The notes under the pieces were generated by a model, which had not been told where the DNA came from, made no database searches, and worked only from the letters and a program-made list of their open reading frames with translations. A stretch of 64,000 nt of DNA from Rhodoligotrophos appendicifer (GTDB lineage Bacteria; Pseudomonadota; Alphaproteobacteria; Rhizobiales; Im1): positions 99,156-163,155 of the forward strand of contig NZ_VHKL01000003.1 of the NCBI RefSeq assembly GCF_007474605.1. The letters are read 5' to 3'. Every line of letters starts with the position of its first letter. The first letter of the stretch is position 1. Positions 57,246 through 64,000 of the stretch are shown here, in pieces. The position numbers were made by a program, and so were the translations under genes.

Positions 57246-58757
57246 TCAGTTGGCGGTCGCGACCGCGGCCTGCTTCAGCACGTCGAGCGAGGCCTGGTAA
57301 TTGGTGATGAGGTGATCAACCGAGACGTGGAACACATCCATGATTGGCGTCGGATAGATCCCGAACAGAATGGTCAGCACGATGAGCGGAGCGAGGATTG
57401 TCACTTCCCGCCAATTCATGTCCTTGATCGTTTTGAGGCTTTCCTTCTCCAGCGGACCGAACACCACCCGCCGGTAGAGATAAAGGGCATAAGGTGCCGA
57501 CAGGATCAGGCCGAAACAGGCGAAGAACGCAACCCAGGTATTGACCCGGAACGCACCGTTGAGCGTGAGGAATTCGCCGACGAAGCCGCTGGTACCCGGC
57601 AGGCCCACATTGGCCATGGTGAAGACCATGAAAGTGAAGGCGTAGATCGGCATGCGCTTGACCAGCCCGCCATAGGCGGCAATGTCACGCGTGTGCATCC
57701 GCTCGTAGACGACGCCGACACAGAGAAACAATGCGCCCGAGACGATGCCGTGGCTGACCATCTGGAACAGCCCGCCCTCCAGGCCCTGATGGGTGAGCGT
57801 GAACAGCCCCATTGTCACGAAGCCCATATGCGCAACGGAAGAATAGGCGATCAGCTTCTTCATATCCGTCTGCACCAACGCCACCAGCGAGGTGTAGATG
57901 ATCGCCACAACCGATAGCGTGAAGACGAAGGGTGCGAAATAGTCGGAGGCCGCCGGGAACATCGGGATGGAGAACCGCAGGAACCCGTAGCCTCCCATCT
58001 TCAGCATGATCGCAGCCAGGATGACCGAGCCGGCGGTCGGCGCCTCCACATGGGCGTCGGGCAGCCAAGTGTGCACCGGCCACATGGGCATCTTCACCGC
58101 GAAGGAGGAGAAGAAGGCAAGCCACAGCCAGGTTTGCAGCTGGGGTGAGAAGCTGTAGCGGAGCAGCGTCGGGATGTCGGTCGTCCCCGACTGCCAGAAC
58201 ATGGCGAGGATCGCCAGCAGCATCAGCACCGAGCCCAGCAGGGTATACAGGAAGAATTTGAAGCTCGCATAGACGCGCCGCGGTCCGCCCCAGATGCCGA
58301 TGATCAGGAACATCGGGATGAGGCCGGCCTCGAAGAACAAATAGAACAGCACGATGTCGAGCGCACAGAAGACGCCGATCATCATCGTTTCGAGCAGCAG
58401 GAAGGCGATCATGTACTCCTTGACGCGCACCTTCACGCCCCAGCTTGCAATGATGCAGGCCGGCATGAGGAAGGTGGTCAGGATCACGAACAGCATCGAA
58501 ATGCCGTCGACGCCCATGTGGTAACTGATGGTGCCGCCCAGCCAGGCGGCCTTCTCCACGAACTGGAAGTCCGGCGTCGAATAGTCGAAATTGATCCAGA
58601 TCAGCAGCGACAGGAGGAAGGTGATGATCGTCGTCCACAGCGCCACATAGCGCGCCGAGCGCTCTGCATGCGCGTCGTCCCCCCTGATGACCAGGATGAA
58701 CAGCGCTCCGACCAGGGGCAGGAACGTGATGACCGAAAGGATATGCGGGATGTCCAT
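57246..58757 (-). CDS. nuoM: NADH-quinone oxidoreductase subunit M
   Basis: 503 residues. [41 protein letters not shown] and [40 protein letters not shown] are the NuoM signatures with the channel Glu and Lys residues. It forms a proton channel in the membrane arm. It lies six bases behind nuoL. Confidence 0.96.
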   Translation of the reverse strand: MDIPHILSVITFLPLVGALFILVIRGDDAHAERSARYVALWTTIITFLLSLLIWINFDYSTPDFQFVEKAAWLGGTISYHMGVDGISMLFVILTTFLMPACIIASWGVKVRVKEYMIAFLLLETMMIGVFCALDIVLFYLFFEAGLIPMFLIIGIWGGPRRVYASFKFFLYTLLGSVLMLLAILAMFWQSGTTDIPTLLRYSFSPQLQTWLWLAFFSSFAVKMPMWPVHTWLPDAHVEAPTAGSVILAAIMLKMGGYGFLRFSIPMFPAASDYFAPFVFTLSVVAIIYTSLVALVQTDMKKLIAYSSVAHMGFVTMGLFTLTHQGLEGGLFQMVSHGIVSGALFLCVGVVYERMHTRDIAAYGGLVKRMPIYAFTFMVFTMANVGLPGTSGFVGEFLTLNGAFRVNTWVAFFACFGLILSAPYALYLYRRVVFGPLEKESLKTIKDMNWREVTILAPLIVLTILFGIYPTPIMDVFHVSVDHLITNYQASLDVLKQAAVATAN

Positions 58758-58763
58758 GTGTCC

Positions 58764-60695
58764 TCAGGCTCCCGCATACATCAGCCAAGTGACCAGGGCG
58801 GCGATCCCGATCAGCATGGCGAAGGCGTAGTGATAGAGATAGCCGGTCTGCAGCCGCACCGCGCCGCGGGTAACATCGAGCACCCTGGCCGAGATTCCGT
58901 CTGGTCCAAGCCCGTCGATGAGGCGGCCGTCACCCTGCTTCCACAGCAGCTTGCCGAGGCCGAACGCGCCGCGCACGAAGATGAAATGGTAGATCTCGTC
59001 GAAATACCACTTGTTGAGCAGGAACTGGTAGACGGGCCAATTCCGCTCGGCCAAGCGCTTCGGCGTCTCGGGGCTCAAGATATAGAAATAGAATGCGACG
59101 AAGAAGCCGAGCGCCATGAACAGCGAAGGCGAGATCACGATCCAGAACGGCAGGTGATGCATGACTTCGAGCAGCTCGCTTTCGCGGGTGATCGCGATCG
59201 CTTGGCCCCAGAACGCGGCATGTTCGGCGCCCGTGAAATAGGGCGCGAGGACATAACCCGCGCCCAGCGCGCCAACCGCCAGGACATAGCAGGGGATCAC
59301 CATCACATTGGGTGACTCATGGACGTGATGCAGGACATCCTTGGACACCCGGCTCCGTCCGTGGAACGTCATGAACATGACGCGCCAGGCATAGAAGGCG
59401 GTCAGTGCCGCCGAGATGTCGGTCAAGATGAAGGCATACAGGCCGATGCCGGTGCCCGCGGAATAGGTCGCCTCGATGATGGCGTCCTTCGAATAATAAC
59501 CGGCGGTGATCACCGGAAACCCGGTCAAGGCTAGGGTGCCGATCAGCATCAGCGCCCAGGTGATCTTCATGTGCGGAAACAGCCCGCCCATCTTTCGCAT
59601 GTCCTGCTCTCCGCCCATCCCGTGGATCACCGATCCGGACCCCAGGAACAGCAGCGCCTTGAAGAAGGCATGCGTCGTCAGATGGAAGACGGCGATGCCG
59701 AAGGCACCGACCCCGAGGGCTGCGAACATGTAGCCAAGCTGTGAGCAGGTCGAATAGGCGATCACCCGCTTGATGTCGTTCTGGACGAGGCCGATGGTGG
59801 CGGCGAAGAAGCATGTCGTGGCGCCGATCAAGGCGACGAACCACATGGCGTTTGGCGCTAGTTCGAACACCGGCGACATCCGCGCCACGAGGAAGACACC
59901 GGCCGTCACCATGGTCGCGGCATGGATCAACGCCGACACGGGTGTCGGTCCTTCCATGGCGTCCGGCAGCCAGGTATGCAGCAGGAACTGTGCTGACTTT
60001 CCCATGGCGCCCATGAACAGCAGCAGCGCGATGACCGTGAGAATGTCGAGATTCATCCCCAGGAACTCGAACGTCTTGCCGACCTGATCCGGGGCCGACG
60101 CGAAGATTGTGTCGAATTCGATCGAACCGAAGATGTGGTAGGTCGCGAAGATCCCGAGCGCGAAGCCGAAATCGCCGACCCGGTTGACCACGAAGGCCTT
60201 AATGGCCGCAGCGTTCGCGCTGTCTTTCTCGTACCAGAAGCCGATCAGCAGATAGGAGGCGAGCCCGACCCCTTCCCAGCCGAAGAACAGCTGCAGAAGA
60301 TTGTCGGAGGTCACCAGCATCAGCATGGCGAAGGTGAAGAATGACAGATAGGAGAAGAACCGGATCGGATAGGGGTCATGCGCCATGTAACCGATCGAAT
60401 AGACATGCACGACCGACGATACCGTCGTTACCACGCACAGCATGACCACGGTGAGCGTGTCGACCCGAATCGCCCAATCGGCCTGCAGCGAGCCGGACTG
60501 GACCCACGGGAGCAGCGTATATTTGACGGTCTCATGGTCCAGCGCGATTTGCGAGAACGCGATCCATGACAGTATGGCGCAGACGATGAGCAGGCCGGAG
60601 GTGATCACCTCCGTGGCGCGTACACCGATGAAGCGGCCGAAAAAACCGGCGATAATCGCGCCGAGGAGCGGCAGGAAGACGATCAGCGAATACAT
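58764..60695 (-). CDS. nuoL: NADH-quinone oxidoreductase subunit L
   Basis: 643 residues. FFGWEGVGLASYLLIGFWYEKDSANAAAIKAFVVNRVGDFGFALG, HTWLPDAMEGPTPVSALIHAATMVTAGVFLVARMSP and the long C-terminal helix region with its final membrane segment (FAMLIGIAALVTWLMY) are typical of NuoL. It is the distal proton pump whose lateral helix spans the membrane arm. Nine bases separate it from nuoK. Confidence 0.96.
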   Translation of the reverse strand: MYSLIVFLPLLGAIIAGFFGRFIGVRATEVITSGLLIVCAILSWIAFSQIALDHETVKYTLLPWVQSGSLQADWAIRVDTLTVVMLCVVTTVSSVVHVYSIGYMAHDPYPIRFFSYLSFFTFAMLMLVTSDNLLQLFFGWEGVGLASYLLIGFWYEKDSANAAAIKAFVVNRVGDFGFALGIFATYHIFGSIEFDTIFASAPDQVGKTFEFLGMNLDILTVIALLLFMGAMGKSAQFLLHTWLPDAMEGPTPVSALIHAATMVTAGVFLVARMSPVFELAPNAMWFVALIGATTCFFAATIGLVQNDIKRVIAYSTCSQLGYMFAALGVGAFGIAVFHLTTHAFFKALLFLGSGSVIHGMGGEQDMRKMGGLFPHMKITWALMLIGTLALTGFPVITAGYYSKDAIIEATYSAGTGIGLYAFILTDISAALTAFYAWRVMFMTFHGRSRVSKDVLHHVHESPNVMVIPCYVLAVGALGAGYVLAPYFTGAEHAAFWGQAIAITRESELLEVMHHLPFWIVISPSLFMALGFFVAFYFYILSPETPKRLAERNWPVYQFLLNKWYFDEIYHFIFVRGAFGLGKLLWKQGDGRLIDGLGPDGISARVLDVTRGAVRLQTGYLYHYAFAMLIGIAALVTWLMYAGA

Positions 60696-60704
60696 GTCCC
60701 TGCC

Positions 60705-61013
60705 TCAGCCTTTCATCAGGTTGATGTCTTCGACATCGATCGACCCGCGATTGCGGAAGTGTACGACCAGGATCGCCAGCCCGATCGCGGCCTCGGCGGC
60801 GGCGACCGTCAGCACGAACAGGGCGAAGACCTGCCCCACCAGATCGCCGAGAAATGATGAGAACGCCACCAGATTGATGTTCACAGCCAGAAGCATGAGT
60901 TCGATCGACATCAGGATGATGATGACGTTCTTGCGGTTGAGGAAGATGCCGAAGATGCCGATCGTGAACAGGATCGCTGCGACGATGAGGTAATGCGTGA
61001 GGGTGATCTCCAT
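60705..61013 (-). CDS. nuoK: NADH-quinone oxidoreductase subunit K
   Basis: 102 residues, three membrane segments. Conserved glutamates lie in [20 protein letters not shown] and [18 protein letters not shown]. It links proton channels in the membrane arm. Confidence 0.96.
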   Translation of the reverse strand: MEITLTHYLIVAAILFTIGIFGIFLNRKNVIIILMSIELMLLAVNINLVAFSSFLGDLVGQVFALFVLTVAAAEAAIGLAILVVHFRNRGSIDVEDINLMKG

Positions 61014-61017
61014 GGGC

Positions 61018-61632
61018 TTAGATCCCCTGCCCCGGTTTGACTTTACGGATTTCGATGGCTGTGGCCGGATTCCGTGCGATCTGCACGGCCGCTGACTGGC
61101 GTTTGACGTTCACCCGGTGCTGCAGCGTGAGCACGATGGCACCGATCATGGCGATCAGCAGCACGATACCGGAGGCCTGGAAGAAGAAGGCGTAGCGCGT
61201 ATAGATGAGCTGTCCGAGCGCTTTCGTATTCGTCATCTGCGCCAGGGCCGGCGTGGGCGAAGCCGAGACTTGGGCTGCGTCCGGGGCCAGCGTCCAGCTG
61301 CCCACGACCAGCACCAGTTCCACCAGCAAGATAAGTCCGATCAGCGCTCCGATCGGCAGATATTGCAGCATACCTTGCCGCAGTCGGCCGAAATCGATGT
61401 CGAGCATCATGACCACAAACAGGAAGAGTACCGCGACCGCGCCCACATAGACGATGACCAGGGCCATGGCCAAGAACTCGGCGCCGAGCAGCATGAACAA
61501 GCCGGCCGCGTTGAAGAAGGTCAAGATCAGGAACAACACGGAATGCACCGGATTCCGGGCGGCGATCACCATAACGCCCGAGGCGACTGCCACGGCAGAA
61601 AATAGATAGAAGAACAGCGCCGCTACGGCCAT
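61018..61632 (-). CDS. nuoJ: NADH-quinone oxidoreductase subunit J
   Basis: About 204 residues from ATG 61632; the frame is open upstream over nuoI but the normal start is [70 protein letters not shown] is the family core, including the glycine/tyrosine-rich pi-bulge helix. It lies 37 bp behind nuoI. Confidence 0.95.
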   Translation of the reverse strand: MAVAALFFYLFSAVAVASGVMVIAARNPVHSVLFLILTFFNAAGLFMLLGAEFLAMALVIVYVGAVAVLFLFVVMMLDIDFGRLRQGMLQYLPIGALIGLILLVELVLVVGSWTLAPDAAQVSASPTPALAQMTNTKALGQLIYTRYAFFFQASGIVLLIAMIGAIVLTLQHRVNVKRQSAAVQIARNPATAIEIRKVKPGQGI

Positions 61633-61669
61633 TGTCTTATGTCCCGCTCTCTCTCGTCCCGCGCAGCAC

Positions 61670-62158
61670 TTAACGGTAAGGCGCATCCAGTGCAATGTTC
61701 CGCGCGAGCTCCCGCTCCCAACGATCCCCGTTCGAAAGCAGCTTCTCTTTCGTATAAAGCAACTCTTCGCGAGTCTCGGTGGCGAATTCGTAGTTCGGCC
61801 CCTCGACGATCGCATCCACCGGGCAGGCCTCTTGGCAGAAGCCGCAATAGATGCACTTCACCATGTCGATGTCGTAGCGCGTCGTGCGCCGTGTGCCGTC
61901 GTTGCGCCGCGGCCCGGCTTCGATGGTGATGGCCTGCGCCGGACAGATGGCCTCGCAGAGCTTGCAGGCGATGCAGCGCTCTTCCCCGTTTGGATAGCGC
62001 CGCAAAGCATGCTCGCCGCGAAAGCGTGGCGACAGTCTGCCCTTCTCGAAAGGATAGTTGATCGTCGGCTTCGGCTTGAAGAAATAGCGCATGGCGAGGA
62101 AGAACGCCGAAACGAATTCGGTGAGAAAGATCGACCGTGCTGTCTGGCTCAGTGTCAT
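61670..62158 (-). CDS. nuoI: NADH-quinone oxidoreductase subunit I (two 4Fe-4S clusters)
   Basis: 162 residues. Two CxxCxxCxxxCP motifs bind clusters N6a and N6b: cysteines 62, 65, 68, 72 and 102, 105, 108, 112. The N-terminal amphipathic helix precedes [35 protein letters not shown]. It passes electrons to NuoB in the peripheral arm. A 36-bp gap separates it from the small membrane-protein gene. Confidence 0.96.
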   Translation of the reverse strand: MTLSQTARSIFLTEFVSAFFLAMRYFFKPKPTINYPFEKGRLSPRFRGEHALRRYPNGEERCIACKLCEAICPAQAITIEAGPRRNDGTRRTTRYDIDMVKCIYCGFCQEACPVDAIVEGPNYEFATETREELLYTKEKLLSNGDRWERELARNIALDAPYR

Positions 62159-62194
62159 CGTTTCAACTCGATTGTCGCTGGGGCAGGCGCCGAA

Positions 62195-62425
62195 TCAGGC
62201 GCGGCTCCCCAGGTAGAACCCTAAGACCGGCAACAGGATGAAGCCGACCACCTTGGCAAGTCCCAGCAGCATGTTGGGGTCGATCCCCTGCTGCTGTGTC
62301 ATCTTCGCTTTCTCGTAGCGCCACCTGAGGCGCGGATAGACCAGACGGTTGACCGCCGCAAACTCGAAAAGCCCGATCCACAGAAACAGGAACGCAAACA
62401 GGAAGCTGTAGACCGTGACGTTCAT
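62195..62425 (-). CDS. Small membrane protein between nuoH and nuoI, 76 residues
   Basis: The protein begins [20 protein letters not shown] and ends [18 protein letters not shown]. It has two membrane segments, with a basic loop [19 protein letters not shown] between them. The ATG overlaps the nuoH stop as ATGA, so it is translationally coupled to a core complex I subunit, and the next gene is nuoI after 36 bp. None of the 14 standard Nuo subunits has this form; nuoI usually follows nuoH directly. I infer an accessory or assembly protein of complex I. I do not recognise a named family. Confidence 0.75.
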   Translation of the reverse strand: MNVTVYSFLFAFLFLWIGLFEFAAVNRLVYPRLRWRYEKAKMTQQQGIDPNMLLGLAKVVGFILLPVLGFYLGSRA

Positions 62426-63474
62426 GCGGGTGCCCAGCCGAAGGTCACCAACACCCCCGCGACGAGCACCACGTAAAACAGGGAGAACGGCAGGAACACC
62501 TTCCAACCCAACCGCATCAGCTGGTCGTAGCGATAGCGCGGCACTATGGCCTTCACCATGGCGAACAGGAAGAAGAAGAAGCACACCTTGAGCGTGAACC
62601 AGATCACCCCCGGCACCCAGGTAAAGGGCACGAAATCGAAGGGTGGCAGCCATCCGCCAAGGAACATGATTGTCATCAGCGCGCACATCATGACCATGGC
62701 GACATACTCGCCGAGCATATAGAGCAGGAACGGCGTCGAGGAATATTCAACCATATAGCCTGCCACCAGCTCCGACTCCGCCTCAGGCAGGTCGAAGGGC
62801 GGCCGGTTTGTCTCCGCCAGTGCCGAGATGAAGAACACCACGAACATCGGGAACAGCGGAATCCAATACCAGTTCAGGATGCTGAGCCAGGGGACCCCCA
62901 GGGCGGTCGCGATGCCGACCTGCTGCGAGCGCACGATCTCTGTCAGGTTCAGGGAGCCGGCGCAGAGCAGCACGGTGACGATGACAAAGCCGATCGACAC
63001 TTCATAGGAGACCATCTGCGCCGCCGAGCGCAAGGCCCCGAGAAACGGATATTTCGAGTTGGACGACCAGCCGCCCATGATCACGCCATAGACCCCCAGC
63101 GAGGAGATGGCGAAGATGAACAGCACACCCACATTGATGTCGGCGATCGCCCAGCCATCGGCCAGGGGCACCACCGCCCAGGCCGACAGGGCCAGCACGC
63201 AGGTCACGAGAGGCGCGAGTAAGAACACGCCCTTATTCGCCCCGGCTGGGATCACCACCTCCTTGAACACGAATTTAAGGAGGTCGGCAAAGGACTGCAG
63301 CAATCCCCAGGGACCCACGACGTTGGGTCCTTTGCGCAGTTGCACGGCTGCCCAGATCTTGCGGTCGGCATAGAGCAGATAGGCGATGAAGACGAGCAGG
63401 CAGATCAGCAAGGCCAGGCTCTGGATCACGATGATCCCGACCGGGAGCCCATAGGTGTAGAGGAAATCGCTCAT
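62422..63474 (-). CDS. nuoH: NADH-quinone oxidoreductase subunit H
   Basis: 350 residues, eight to nine membrane segments. Signatures include [37 protein letters not shown] and [40 protein letters not shown]. It forms the quinone channel at the base of the peripheral arm. It starts three bases after nuoG ends. Confidence 0.97.
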   Translation of the reverse strand: MSDFLYTYGLPVGIIVIQSLALLICLLVFIAYLLYADRKIWAAVQLRKGPNVVGPWGLLQSFADLLKFVFKEVVIPAGANKGVFLLAPLVTCVLALSAWAVVPLADGWAIADINVGVLFIFAISSLGVYGVIMGGWSSNSKYPFLGALRSAAQMVSYEVSIGFVIVTVLLCAGSLNLTEIVRSQQVGIATALGVPWLSILNWYWIPLFPMFVVFFISALAETNRPPFDLPEAESELVAGYMVEYSSTPFLLYMLGEYVAMVMMCALMTIMFLGGWLPPFDFVPFTWVPGVIWFTLKVCFFFFLFAMVKAIVPRYRYDQLMRLGWKVFLPFSLFYVVLVAGVLVTFGWAPA

Positions 63475-63477
63475 CGT

Positions 63478-64000
63478 CTATTCCGCCGCGTCGAGCTTGA
63501 CAGCACCAACCCTGAGGGCGCTGCATTCCGCCATGACCTTCGAGGCCCTCGCAATCGGGTTCGTCAAATAGAAGTCCTTGATCCGATTGACGAGGGGAGC
63601 CTTGTCCAACGCTCCCCCGGCGGCGATCACATCGTCCAATCCCGCAGGATCGGCGGCTGTGACCCGACCGTCTTCGGCCAGATAGGGCGCGATTTCGAAC
63701 AGTCGGGCGCGCAGCTGGTTGAGATTGTCATAGGCGAGCGTCTGCCCCAGCACCGCCGAAAGCGCGCGTAGAATGGACCAATCCTCGCGCGCGTCGCCGG
63801 GCGGGAAAGCTGCACGTTCCGCTCTTTGCGGCCGTCCCTCGAGATTGACGTAAGTGCCCGATTTCTCTGTATAGGCTGCTCCCGGCAGGATGACATCCGC
63901 CCGGTGCGCGCCATTATCTCCATGGGTGCCGATATAGACAACGAAGGCCTGACCGAGTTTGTCGGTATCGATCTCGTCCGCCCCCAGCAGGAACAGCACG
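63478..64000 (-). CDS. nuoG: NADH-quinone oxidoreductase subunit G, C-terminal part (5' end outside window)
   Basis: The last 173 codons of the gene. HGDNGAHRADVILPGAAYTEKSGTYVNLEGRPQRAERAAFPPGDAREDWSILRALSAVLG is the molybdopterin-oxidoreductase-like C-terminal region of NuoG, and VNRIKDFYLTNPIARASKVMAECSA is the typical alphaproteobacterial end. The iron-sulfur domains lie beyond the edge. Confidence 0.92.
   Translation of the reverse strand, partial: VLFLLGADEIDTDKLGQAFVVYIGTHGDNGAHRADVILPGAAYTEKSGTYVNLEGRPQRAERAAFPPGDAREDWSILRALSAVLGQTLAYDNLNQLRARLFEIAPYLAEDGRVTAADPAGLDDVIAAGGALDKAPLVNRIKDFYLTNPIARASKVMAECSALRVGAVKLDAAE

Overview
The window is high-GC chromosomal DNA of an alphaproteobacterium, most likely order Hyphomicrobiales (Rhizobiales). 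Several things point there: a C4-type 5-aminolevulinate synthase, the order glyA-nrdR-ribD-ribE-ribH-nusB-thiL, a ubiquinol-cytochrome c chaperone gene followed by DUF177-plsX-fabH-ihfA-merR, an LdtR-type MarR regulator beside an L,D-transpeptidase, nuoG..nuoN followed by birA and RNase J, and a palindromic repeat of a type common in this order. I see no CRISPR array, insertion sequence, rRNA or tRNA.

Region 1-12.3 kb is an accessory catabolic cluster. Four transcription units (SMP-30 lactonase plus a beta-hydroxyacid dehydrogenase; MaoC hydratase plus CoA-transferase; a second dehydrogenase; and a six-gene unit of flavin monooxygenase, lactonase, ABC binding protein, acyl-CoA ligase, thiolase-fold protein and DUF35 protein) are arranged around two divergent promoter regions. 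These regions carry four pairs of a 16-bp dyad (consensus ATTGT-N6-ACAAT), each pair offset by exactly 20 bp. The thiolase-fold protein appears to lack the thiolase cysteines and overlaps functionally with a DUF35 partner, which suggests a hydration/retro-aldol step. The substrate is unknown.

Region 12.3-18.2 kb is mixed: a BCCT osmolyte transporter, an ArsR regulator divergent from a DUF1127 gene with a long dyad between them, two small orphan genes, and an isolated phage-type lysis cassette (membrane-anchored endolysin, i-spanin, overlapping o-spanin).

Region 18.2-34.5 kb is housekeeping: merR-ihfA-fabH-plsX-DUF177-chaperone, bamE, H+-pyrophosphatase, an MFS transporter, thiL, nusB, the rib genes, nrdR, glyA and hemA. 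Region 34.5-50.7 kb holds an L,D-transpeptidase with its LdtR-like regulator, a valine-degradation group (isobutyryl-CoA dehydrogenase, 3-hydroxyisobutyryl-CoA hydrolase, mmsB), an extensin-like protein, hemB, a TonB-dependent haem/haemoglobin-type receptor, another dehydrogenase paralogue, threonine ammonia-lyase, the bpt leucyltransferase and a DMT exporter. Region 50.7-64 kb has parC, RNase J, birA and the respiratory complex I genes nuoN back to the 3' part of nuoG, with a 76-codon membrane-protein gene inserted between nuoH and nuoI.
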